DNA from: Gammaproteobacteria bacterium
GTDB taxonomy: Bacteria; Pseudomonadota; Gammaproteobacteria; Enterobacterales; Psychrobiaceae
Assembly: GCA_013214945.1 (NCBI GenBank)
Contig: JABSRT010000015.1
Location: 53,900 to 117,899, forward strand
Direction: 5' to 3'
Length of the DNA stretch: 64,000 bases
In this document: piece after piece, positions 18,736 through 28,400 of the stretch
Layout: every line of letters starts with the position of its first letter
How positions within the stretch are numbered: the first letter of the stretch is position 1
Translations under genes and position numbers: made by a program
Notes under the pieces: model-generated
Seen by the model: the letters and a program-made list of their open reading frames with translations, nothing else
Database searches by the model: none
Told to the model about the DNA's origin: nothing

Positions 18736-21401
18736 TTTCAAGCGGCGTGTACTGCCGCGGATTTGACAGTTTGTTCTTACGCTCAGGATTGAGCTTTCTA
18801 AGCGGCGTGTGCTGCCGCGGATACATTTACTAGCGCAACATTCGGAGCTATCACTTTCTAAGCGGCGTGTGCTGCCGCGGATCTCACCGAGCATTTCGCG
18901 CATCGTGCGCAATCTTTCTAAGCGGCGTGTGCTGCCGCAGATTTTCCGAGTTCAAAAGATCCAAGTGCTGAAAATTTCTAAGCGGCGTGTGCTGCCGCGG
19001 ATGCTTTGGGGCTGGTTCCGCTATTGGTGCAATTTTTCTAAGCGGCGTGTGCTGCCGCGGATGGCTAAACGGGCTGATCACTATTTACGCAGAATTTCTA
19101 AGCGGCGTGTGCTGCCGCGGATCGCCATCATAATACGCGCAGCAAATCGCGCTATTTCTAAGCGGCGTGTGCTGCCGCGGATGATTACGAAACAGGCTTG
19201 CGCCAGCATCGTGATTTCTAAGCGGCGTGTGCTGCCGCGGATGTGATGTGCCCAAGCGCCCGCAAAGCTATGCATTTCTAAGCGGCGTGTGCTGCCGCGG
19301 ATCTGGTTGGTTACCGCTTTGTTGTCGTTAGCAATTTCTAAGCGGCGTGTGCTGCCGCGGATAAAACGACGAAATCATGAGCCCGACAATTTCATTTCTA
19401 AGCGGCGTGTGCTGCCGCGGATTAGAAATTTAGGCATTAAGGCTCCATCTGTTTTTTCTAAGCGGCGTGTGCTGCCGCGGATCGATAGCGGTTGCCGGGC
19501 TAATTGGTCTGAGTTTTCTAAGCGGCGTGTGCTGCCGCGGATAAGGCTTTATGTTGATAATCCCTCGCTGGTTTTTTCTAAGCGGCGTGTGCTGCCGCGG
19601 ATCCTGCCATGAACAAATAATTATCAATTCGTTATTTCTAAGCGGCGTGTGCTGCCGCGGATATTTACGTCCTCAATTAAGGGACTGATTAATTTTTCTA
19701 AGCGGCGTGTGCTGCCGCGGATGCCTGTTATTTCGTGCGTTACCATCTTACATATTTCTAAGCGGCGTGTGCTGCCGCGGATATCAGTATAGGTATTGGC
19801 TGTCGTTTGCTTATTTTCTAAGCGGCGTGTGCTGCCGCGGATAAAGTAAGATCTCTATAAATACATTATTGTTTTTTCTAAGCGGCGTGTGCTGCCGCGG
19901 ATAAAACGACGAATGTGGCTGAGGGATTATAGCATTTCTAAGCGGCGTGTGCTGCCGCGGATTGCTGCATTACGTTAGTGCCTTTAACGTCGGTTTTCTA
20001 AGCGGCGTGTGCTGCCGCGGATTTTTTGGTGGAGCTGTAGCCACCAGCTTTCTATTTCTAAGCGGCGTGTGCTGCCGCGGAACTCAGCCCAGGAGCTTCA
20101 TTGCTGAAACCCTTTTTCTAAGCGGCGTGTGCTGCCGCGGATATAACGGTACGTGGGAGTACCCGAGCCTTATCTTTCTAAGCGGCGTGTGCTGCCGCGG
20201 ATAATGCGTTTCGTCAAAACAACGGCTATCTGACTTTCTAAGCGGCGTGTGCTGCCGCGGATGGTGCCCCGAAAAAGTAATATTACTGCCAGTCTTTCTA
20301 AGCGGCGTGTGCTGCCGCGGATATGCGTTGCCACCTGTCGCAGATCCGCGAGCATTTCTAAGCGGCGTGTGCTGCCGCGGATCGAGCATCTAAAGGCGAA
20401 GAGGGGGGTAAGCATTTCTAAGCGGCGTGTGCTGCCGCGGATATTTCTCTAAACACTGGATTACTCTGCGCGCTTTTCTAAGCGGCGTGTGCTGCCGCGG
20501 ATATTAAATCAGGCATTAGCAGTCTATCGGCTGATTTCTAAGCGGCGTGTGCTGCCGCGGATAGATCATCTAGCGCCGCCAACGCCGCCGCCTTTTTCTA
20601 AGCGGCGTGTGCTGCCGCGGATATGAACATCATGTAACTTAGTGGCTATGTACATTTCTAAGCGGCGTGTGCTGCCGCGGATTCAATTCAACAGCAGCGG
20701 CTTTAACGTTAGGATTTCTAAGCGGCGTGTGCTGCCGCGGATAGCAGGCGTCGAGCGATGAGCCTCATTACTATTTTCTAAGCGGCGTGTGCTGCCGCGG
20801 ATGAACTTCGTCAATAATCAACAACGCACCGACATTTCTAAGCGGCGTGTGCTGCCGCGGATGTTTCAAGAAATTGCGCATTGATTGGTGGATTTTTCTA
20901 AGCGGCGTGTGCTGCCGCGGATGAATAATCCAATCATTAATCTCTTTTCGTCCCTTTCTAAGCGGCGTGTGCTGCCGCGGATGACTAATTAATGAATCTT
21001 ATTAGCGGGGGATGTTTCTAAGCGGCGTGTGCTGCCGCGGATAAGCGATTGGCCGCACAACCGATGTGTCATTTTTTCTAAGCGGCGTGTGCTGCCGCGG
21101 ATAGCATTTAAAATTGGATCTCGCGACCAGCGGTTTTCTAAGCGGCGTGTGCTGCCGCGGATTTTTTTCGTTTTCGATTGCCTGCCGCGCCTGTTTCTAA
21201 GCGGCGTGTGCTGCCGCGGATTTCTCAGAGATACTAGCGCACGATGATAAAGATTTCTAAGCGGCGTGTGCTGCCGCGGATCTATTGCTATACACTACCC
21301 AACCTTAATGGCTTTTCTAAGCGGCGTGTGCTGCCGCGGATTCTGCCGGGATAATTTCCAACGTATATTTCACTTTCTAAGCGGCGTGTGCTGCCGCGGA
21401 T
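18736..21401 (-). CRISPR. Type I-F CRISPR array, 45 repeats and 44 spacers
   Basis: The 28-bp repeat on the plus strand begins TTTCTAAGCGGCG and ends GCTGCCGCGGAT. The first full repeat is 18795-18822 and repeats recur every 60 bp to 21114, then at 21194, 21254, 21314 and 21374. Spacers are 32 bp, except one of 31 bp just before 21194's predecessor step (at 21163-21193). The repeat at 18736-18762 has a one-base deletion and a substitution, so this is the old, leader-distal end; variants also occur at 18915-18942 (CGCAG) and 20055-20082 (last base A). Read on the minus strand, GCGGC/GCCGC forms a 5-bp stem with a 7-base loop and the repeat ends CTTAGAAA, fitting the 8-base crRNA handle of I-F systems. 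Transcription is therefore leftward, from the cas6f side. Confidence 0.97.
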
Positions 21402-21528
21402 AGTAGTGTAACAGACAAAAAAACAGCTACAACAATGATTTAGACGTTTAACCTAAAAACACCTAAATTTCTAGCCATGCTGTAGCTATTTGTTTTAATA
21501 CAATTTTTTAAAGAGCATTACTTTTAGG
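21402..21528 (-). promoter_or_regulatory. CRISPR leader
   Basis: 127 bp of AT-rich DNA between cas6f and the intact end of the array, the position of the leader in I-F loci. It contains a long-range inverted repeat AGCTACA (21425-21431) / TGTAGCT (21481-21487), which could fold as a cas-operon 3' hairpin or be a leader recruitment element. No convincing IHF consensus was found by eye. Confidence 0.75.
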
Positions 21529-22140
21529 TTAAAATTTAGGTAAAGCTGCCTCTTTATTAAAGCCATACGTTGAAAACGCTATTTCTCGATTGCGTTCACT
21601 CATAGCAGTGCGTTTAATGGCGAGATTAAAATCTCCTTTATCACTTAAACTTTTCATTTTAATAAAGGGCAGTGCTTTAATTGTTTTATCCATTGAATAG
21701 CTGGAGAAATGACTTGTGGCCTGCTCTATTGTTTCGCCTTTGCGTTTCATGCGCCGGCGAATAAGTTTATCTGGTCTGCCTGCTTTGGTTATTCGATTAA
21801 AACTCTCAAAACCTTCGATCTCATCCGGCACTTCCTTTACCGCTTTAATATGCACATAATCCTCTAAGCGAATGAGCCACTTTTGAATATTGAGTTTGTC
21901 AAAATCACTCAGACATGCTGCAAATAAGCGCACCTTATTGCCCATAAACGCTGCGTGCTTTGCTGTTGCTGATTTACATTCAGGAAAGCTAACCGCAATA
22001 GGTGTTTTATTATTGGTGTCTTTTATTTCGACCAAGGCGAGATGCACTTGCATCATCACCTTGCCCCATAAAAAATGAACGCCAATATCATCACTGGGCA
22101 ATAGCGTGATATCGATGTAGTGTTTCAATGTTTGAGTCAT
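21529..22140 (-). CDS. cas6f: Cas6f (Csy4), crRNA-processing endoribonuclease
   Basis: 203 residues. Opens HYIDITLLP, as Csy4 proteins do. The likely catalytic His is H33 in WGKVMMQVHLAL, the position of H29 in the Pseudomonas enzyme (FGKLHQAL) with a small insertion before it. The arginine-rich helix RRRMKRKGETIEQA (about 128-141) would grip the repeat hairpin, and the C-terminal STYGFNKEAALPKF matches the family's YGLSKGG region. It cuts the pre-crRNA at the base of the hairpin and stays on the crRNA 3' end. Last gene of the cas operon, 12 bases after csy3. Confidence 0.95.
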   Translation of the reverse strand: MTQTLKHYIDITLLPSDDIGVHFLWGKVMMQVHLALVEIKDTNNKTPIAVSFPECKSATAKHAAFMGNKVRLFAACLSDFDKLNIQKWLIRLEDYVHIKAVKEVPDEIEGFESFNRITKAGRPDKLIRRRMKRKGETIEQATSHFSSYSMDKTIKALPFIKMKSLSDKGDFNLAIKRTAMSERNREIAFSTYGFNKEAALPKF

Positions 22141-22152
22141 TACATGGCGCTC

Positions 22153-23178
22153 CTATTTATCACTTTCACCAAACACACCACCACGTACTAGCACTGCCAT
22201 TACATAATGCTCATCTTCGACGCGGCTCAGTTTTTCACCGCGTGCCCATGCATCAAAAAATGTGTAGAAATCTTGTTTATCTTTAGGGGTGCGATAGGCC
22301 TTACCTAAATTAGTTACTGCGCCATATGGTTCGATGGCTATTGGGCCTGCGGTTTTATCTTCATCCTCAAATTCTGGATACCAAGTATCAATCGAGCGCA
22401 GCGCGTTGCCCACTTTTTGTGAGTGCATGGCGGCAATATTATTAACATGATATAAAATTTTGCTTTTTTCGCCCTTACCTTTATCAAGCACTAGCTCTTC
22501 ACTTGGGTATACTTCTTGCGCCAACCCAACTTGTGCATAACAGGTAATGTCGAGCATTAAGAAATCATCATCGCTAGATAATGCGGTGGCAATACGCTCT
22601 GCCAGTGATAATACATCACTATTTTTATGATCAAAATGGCGTGTACTCAACGTCGCCGCATCAAAACTCCAGCTTTGCTTGGCATTTTTATTCAGCGCGT
22701 TCACTTCAACAATAATATTGTCTGCGCCTACGCGGTTGCGCCATAAAAAACGTGCATTGGCAATATTGGTTGCATAACGTTTCGCTAATTCATTAAATCC
22801 TTGTTCTTTAATGTAAGTTGTCGCAGCTGCTTTATAGCTTTGTTTAAAAAAAGCATTGTTGCATGCTGATGGTTTGGTAATACCGCCTAACACTTTTAAA
22901 GTGAAATGTAGTTTTAAGGTATCTTGCTCGGGAGATAATGCGCAAGCATCAACACGTTGTAAGTTGGCTTTTTCAACTTCGGCATTCAATTTTGCAGGAT
23001 CATTTTTTACCGCTAATTTTAAGCGATTTGAGATCGTACCGCGCACTGATTTTTCAACGAGGACTAGCGCTGTCGCGTCGTTTCTATTTTCCCACGTAGT
23101 GCCATATAGGTAGCCGTCGCTTGATACTAATTTTTTCTCGAACGCCAATACCGATGCAATATTTTCTTTCTTAGCCAT
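22153..23178 (-). CDS. cas7f: Cas7f (Csy3), backbone subunit of the I-F Csy complex
   Basis: 341 residues. The N-terminus ASVLAFEKKLVSSDGYLYGTTWE and the C-terminal segment GPIAIEPYGAVTNLGKAYR with FDAWARGE are typical of Csy3. Six copies normally coat the crRNA spacer. A good ribosome site (AAAGGAAA) precedes the ATG. 51 bases separate it from csy2. Assignment is secure by sequence and by position. Confidence 0.96.
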   Translation of the reverse strand: MAKKENIASVLAFEKKLVSSDGYLYGTTWENRNDATALVLVEKSVRGTISNRLKLAVKNDPAKLNAEVEKANLQRVDACALSPEQDTLKLHFTLKVLGGITKPSACNNAFFKQSYKAAATTYIKEQGFNELAKRYATNIANARFLWRNRVGADNIIVEVNALNKNAKQSWSFDAATLSTRHFDHKNSDVLSLAERIATALSSDDDFLMLDITCYAQVGLAQEVYPSEELVLDKGKGEKSKILYHVNNIAAMHSQKVGNALRSIDTWYPEFEDEDKTAGPIAIEPYGAVTNLGKAYRTPKDKQDFYTFFDAWARGEKLSRVEDEHYVMAVLVRGGVFGESDK

Positions 23179-23229
23179 GATTAGTTTCCTTTCTATTATT
23201 AAGAGCTTTATATATTTAGTTTTTAACGT

Positions 23230-24195
23230 TTAAAATTCGTCGTCTTCGCTTTCACTGAAATCTTGAGTCGGCTCCAGTGCATGTACTCGTTGAGCCGCTT
23301 GTTTTTGCTCACACAAATATAAACTTTGCTTACTGTTAAATTGATAGCGCCATAGCAAATTGTCGATGCTTTTAATACGATGTGGCATTTTAAATTCGCC
23401 AAGGGTAACAACACTTTCAGCAAATCGATGAGGAGTGCTTTCATCTCGTTGATTTTTTGCAGCGCCCAGCTCACTGATCCCTTGAAACCCCGTGGCAATA
23501 GGCACTATCCATCCCGATGTTTTTCGCTGGCTTGTCCAACTAATGCTTTCTTTACTGTTGCCATCGGAATCTTCTTGCTGTGTCACGGTGCAGGTGTTGT
23601 GTACTGCCAGAAAATCGATTAGCCCATCTAAGGCATCGAGTCCTTCTTCTTGAGCTCGTTGCAATAAGTCTCGTCGCTCAATTAAGGCATAACCCGGCAT
23701 GAGCTGGCGTTGTAATTTTTGCAGGCTGTTGTCGTCATCGTCCACCACGTGAAATTGCGGTTGTTGATGACTCATAATGTCGCCACCTGCTAATTTCATG
23801 TGGCCGTTAAGTAAATGACGTATTTTTTCAATTAATTCATCGCGTTGCTCAAGTGCCAAGTGTGAGACTTCAATAAGTAAACTCACATCAAGGTGGATAC
23901 GCGCCTCTTCAATAAAAGCACTACGTGCGCCAGTTTTGTCCAGTGGATTACCCGTACCTATGATGGAGTGAACAAAATCATTATTGCCTTTATGTGTTTG
24001 TAAATCAGCATGATGACTGATAACACCTACAGCAGAAAAAGTGACGGAAATACCTTGCCCATTAAGCTTTCGCTCTAATGCATGCGCCATTCCCATAAAG
24101 CCTGTCATCGCTGGAAAACCAATGGTAAACGGGCTAGATAACGCGTTGGCGTTATGCACCTTTATGTGGGGAATTAATATCAGTTGTTGGCTCAT
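23230..24195 (-). CDS. cas5f: Cas5f (Csy2), crRNA 5'-end-binding subunit
   Basis: 321 residues. LILIPHIKVHNANALSSPFTIGFPAMTGFMGMAHALERKL-like opening is diagnostic of Csy2 (shown here in part). With Cas8f it caps the crRNA 5' handle. It overlaps csy1 by four bases, so it is translationally coupled. The C-terminus is acidic and looks unstructured (SESEDDEF). Confidence 0.95.
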   Translation of the reverse strand: MSQQLILIPHIKVHNANALSSPFTIGFPAMTGFMGMAHALERKLNGQGISVTFSAVGVISHHADLQTHKGNNDFVHSIIGTGNPLDKTGARSAFIEEARIHLDVSLLIEVSHLALEQRDELIEKIRHLLNGHMKLAGGDIMSHQQPQFHVVDDDDNSLQKLQRQLMPGYALIERRDLLQRAQEEGLDALDGLIDFLAVHNTCTVTQQEDSDGNSKESISWTSQRKTSGWIVPIATGFQGISELGAAKNQRDESTPHRFAESVVTLGEFKMPHRIKSIDNLLWRYQFNSKQSLYLCEQKQAAQRVHALEPTQDFSESEDDEF

Positions 24196-25475
24196 CGCAA
24201 TAACTCCTTATTGTTGTCAACCAACTTGGCTATATGTTTGTATTCGGCATCACCGAGCTTTATCGCCTTTTTGCCTAAAATGGCTTCGTAGCCTTGAAAT
24301 ATAAATTGAGTTATTTGGCTAAGCAGCCCATCAAGCCAATCGTCATTGTCTGGATATGACGTTACTTGCAGCCAAATTTTTTGCTGGCTGGGTAACTGCG
24401 AATGACTCGCTAAAAATTGATCCTTCGCGACGCGCATTTCCCACAACACACCAAGCATATAATCCACAATATCTTGATAAAGCTCATCACGCTTTTCACG
24501 CACATGCATATTGTTTTGATCTTGCTTATAAAGTGCGTGCAAGGCATAGAAAACGCTGCGACAGGCTTTAGTATTTATGCGCACGCTCTGAGTGAAGAAA
24601 TCTTTGGTAGGAAAAATGGTATCGCGCTTTGCAAAGCTTGGTGGTAGCGACATAAATAGGTGCACTTTCCCACCATTAGCATTGTTCAATACGCTGATAT
24701 TTTGTGGTTTTGTTCCACCATAACCAATCGTCGTCAGATTATAAATTTCTTTATAACTTGCGCCCTCTTTATTACTTTTTTTGCTACTACGCGCAGCTTT
24801 TACTTCATCAGAAAAACGCAGTGTATCTAGCCGTTTTCGTAGATCAAACATAATGCCTGATGGCGACAATATAGATAGCTGATGGTATTTATCTTGATCA
24901 TCGACCACTAAGTCATCATCGACAGGGAAATAAACCTGTTTAATTTTAGAGCTAGTAATTGACTCACCACCTGATTGCAACATCACCATAAAACCGTCTT
25001 TTAAAACGTCATAACGGCATGACTCATCTTGCGATTGGCAATCAAGTGCAATTTTTGCCTGCGGGCTATCTTGATCAAGGTGAGTCAATAATGTTTGACC
25101 ATCAGCTAACTTGGTAGTGAGATATTTATACACATCCAATGCCGCCGCATTACCCAAGGCATCGGGCTCAACATTGACATTACCACTGCGCAAAAATCCA
25201 TCGGCTGCGCTCAATGTTCTAGCAATAACAGAGCTAGCATACCCATTTTTATTTTTACGCGAACTTGGGTGACTAAAAGTGCAAGGGTGCGTTGCAATGG
25301 ATATTTGCCCTGCTCGCCGAGCCGCATTTGGTAGCCAACTTTTAGCCTCAAAGACATCATCACAATCGATGTTCAACTGATTAATTTCAACATCATCCAT
25401 TGATGCTTTAATATTTTTCTTGAGCCAAGCTTCTTTGCGAACGGCAAAAAACTCGCTTAATGCAGGATCTAACAT
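24192..25475 (-). CDS. cas8f: Cas8f (Csy1), large subunit and PAM reader
   Basis: 427 residues from ATG 25475, which has a strong AAGGAGG site four bases before it. An upstream in-frame ATG at 25502 overlaps the cas2-3 stop by four bases but lacks such a site, and family members begin close to DPALSEFF. Segments LPNAARRAGQISIATHPCTFSHPSSR and YGGTKPQNIS are characteristic of the Shewanella/Vibrio-type Csy1. It recognises the PAM and opens target DNA together with Cas5f. Confidence 0.94.
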   Translation of the reverse strand: MLDPALSEFFAVRKEAWLKKNIKASMDDVEINQLNIDCDDVFEAKSWLPNAARRAGQISIATHPCTFSHPSSRKNKNGYASSVIARTLSAADGFLRSGNVNVEPDALGNAAALDVYKYLTTKLADGQTLLTHLDQDSPQAKIALDCQSQDESCRYDVLKDGFMVMLQSGGESITSSKIKQVYFPVDDDLVVDDQDKYHQLSILSPSGIMFDLRKRLDTLRFSDEVKAARSSKKSNKEGASYKEIYNLTTIGYGGTKPQNISVLNNANGGKVHLFMSLPPSFAKRDTIFPTKDFFTQSVRINTKACRSVFYALHALYKQDQNNMHVREKRDELYQDIVDYMLGVLWEMRVAKDQFLASHSQLPSQQKIWLQVTSYPDNDDWLDGLLSQITQFIFQGYEAILGKKAIKLGDAEYKHIAKLVDNNKELLR

Positions 25476-25498
25476 AACACCTCCTTGGTATTTCAAAT

Positions 25499-28400
25499 TC
25501 ATTCTTTAACCAGCCCAAACTGGTCGTTATAATAATATTGCTTGCCCTCTTGATGGCGAAAGTTCAACTCTCCATATTTAAGGCATACTCGACGTAAACT
25601 CACTTCTTGTTCACTGGCTTTTTGTTTAACGCTTTGCTCATAATGTCGCGTTAGCCATAAACGCTGCTGCGCGCATTCACTAAGCGTTTCAAAGCGGATA
25701 CCTAATGGCAGCTGTCGATCGATAGCAAAGCCTTGTTCATCTTTTTCACAAAATTTATAGGCATGTTGTTCATGTAAATAAGTGAGATAGGTTTTTATGC
25801 CTGCATCTCCAGCACGAAAACGAAAAAAGGTTTGTGGCAGCCCAGTTAGCCACCAGCTTTCGCGTAAATACCCTTGAAATGTATTAGGGCCAACTTCGGC
25901 TTTAATGCTACTTTTGGAATTGTCTTTACTGGCATAATTGGCCAATAACTTCCAAATTGACGCATGTTCAAGTTCCGCCAAGCTTTTCGGGGCACTTATT
26001 CCCCCTAGGCTGCTCCCCAAACCACGAAGATAACCCGATTGCTGATGCGCTTCTTTTTGAATACGCGGCGCTGCGTCTAGTCGCATATTGATGTCTTTTT
26101 CATTGAGTAGTTGTTTTAAATCGTGACTATTAAGGAGTAATTTGTTGGTTTCATAACCGGGTTTTTCAAAACACGGCTCTTCTACCAGCGCGTCATTAAT
26201 CGATTGTACTTTAGTGTTACTCACACCATCGTTTTTCACGCTTTTTAAGTTACGCGCCATAATAGCGATATTAGGGCAAGCGGCTTCGCCATCACGATGG
26301 CGGCGTACCCGCCCTGCTAATTGAATAATGGAGCGATACGATGACGGCTCAACAATTGCCCAATCAAAGTCGTGATCGCGGCCAACTTCTTCCACCGGTG
26401 TAGCCACTAAGATAAAAATCACATTGCTTATTGCTATCTTGTTATTACCTGCATTTTTACTGTCTACATCGCACTTAATGGTATCAAGGTGTTGTCGTAT
26501 CACCTTGTGTAAGAATGCTGCAGGCGCTTTACCGATATTTTCTTTACGTTTTAAGACTTCATCAAGGTGTTTTTCTTGCTCAGATCGCAACAATAAGGTT
26601 TGCTGGGAGTGATAACAAAGCACGCGTATTTGTGTGTCGTTCGCAGGCGAATAGTCACTAAGTAAATAGCGCGTTAAATCGACGCAAGGGTTTATGTTAG
26701 CCACGCGGATCACGCCAAAAGAGACATCAATACCTGTTTTAATATCTTTGGTATGATGCGTTTTATGCAGCTCACTCGTTGTTTTTGCCATGATATTAAA
26801 ATAGAGAGATTGCTTACTTTTGTTGCGCTCATCAAGATTTTGGCTTAAATCAATCTCCGCTTTCAACACCCTATCAACATCGACAATGCGCGCTTTGCGT
26901 TTAGCAACCTCTTTGGCCAATTTTTTGATACGCTTATCAACAAAAATGGCGTGTTGTTCTCGATAGCCTTTAATGGCGTCGCTAAGCGTTGCTTGGTTAT
27001 GTGTGCTAACGGCTGTTTTAAATTCGTCTGACCATGCACACCCAATAAGGGGCGGAATATTTCGTGAGGCAGCAAACAATAAATAGCCATCGCGATAGGC
27101 TTTAAAATAACCTTCAGCCAAATCGGGCGGAATAGTCGCTGAGGAGATCATCACTTTACGCCCCATCAAGCCAGCAAAGTGAATTAACCGCCCTATAGCG
27201 ACTAAATCATCCCCACTAAAGTCGTCAATTTCATCAATCACTAGATCCGCTGACATCATGCGCAAGCTGGGCAATATGTAGCGACCACCCCGCACGCATT
27301 CTGTGGCGCTCATTAGGTGATCAATGGTGCATGAAAGCACTGGCGCGTATAAAAACTTACGGTCTCGCTCATTAGTGAGCACTGTTATTAGCCCCTTATC
27401 CGGGACATCACAATCAAAATCGATATCTTCATCGAGTAGCGTTTCTGCAGATTCACTGCCTAAATTCGTAATGGCTTTTTCATCTGTGATTTTTTTATTG
27501 CTGTTATGTAGTTCAAGCACAGCACTTGAACCAATCAATACCGCCAGTTCGCTGTCATCTAACCCTATTCGCTCACGGTATTCATCTCCGGTTTGAAGCG
27601 TTAAGGTTCTAAGTCCTAATGCGAGGGTATAACGCAGGCTGTTTGCATCACTTGAGAGTGCACGCATGATCTTGGCATTGGCAAAAGTTTTTCCTTGACC
27701 TGTACTGGCCATGTTCACGGCAAAAAATCCAAATTGGGTTTGTGTGTATTCAGTGCGCCACTGCGTTATCGCAGTGACTGCTTTGTCTTGCCATGCGAAC
27801 TTTTTAGGGCTGGGTTTCTTTAAACTGTTGATATCTTCTGCGCTTGGCAGCTCATTTTCAAAACATGGTAAATAATACGCATTTTGTAACGCTGCTTTCG
27901 TTACGCCATAAAGATGTTCATCGAGCTTTTGTTTAAGCTTGCCGCTATCTCTGTCGGTATTAGCATAGAGCCCTGCATCATCTGACCAATTCTTAGCAGC
28001 CTCTTGCGAGGAGTAATAATGGTCCCCGAGCATTAAACATAAGCGTGCATGATGAAGCACGACTCGAATGCTGCCATCGCTGATAGATTGCTTGGCGAGC
28101 ACTTGTTGATTGTTTAATTTAGTCGCCCATTTTTTGACTTCGCCACGCCATTTTTTCGCTTGGGTGAGTAAGCCATGGTTAAATTCAAAGCATTTTCTGA
28201 CTCGCGCTTGATACTCGGTTTCATCATATCGATTTTCATAACCCCACTCTTTGCTCACCAGTGCCAGTAGTCCGCGTATTTCACTGCGCTTTTCGCCCTT
28301 ATAATACGATGCAACTTGTGGTGTTAGCTCACCAGTTGGTGTCGTTCTCGGTAAGTTAGGCAAACGGTGGTGAGATACAATCAACCACATGACAAGCTCA

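Noticed and set aside
18809..20452. Open reading frames across the array giving proteins with repeated SKRRVLPRI or RGSTRRLE peptides
   Set aside because: They are translations of the CRISPR repeat every 60 bp (a multiple of three), not genes.
18763..21373. Self-targeting spacers against genes in this window
   Set aside because: None was noticed by eye; a computed search against the whole genome would be needed, so no claim is made.
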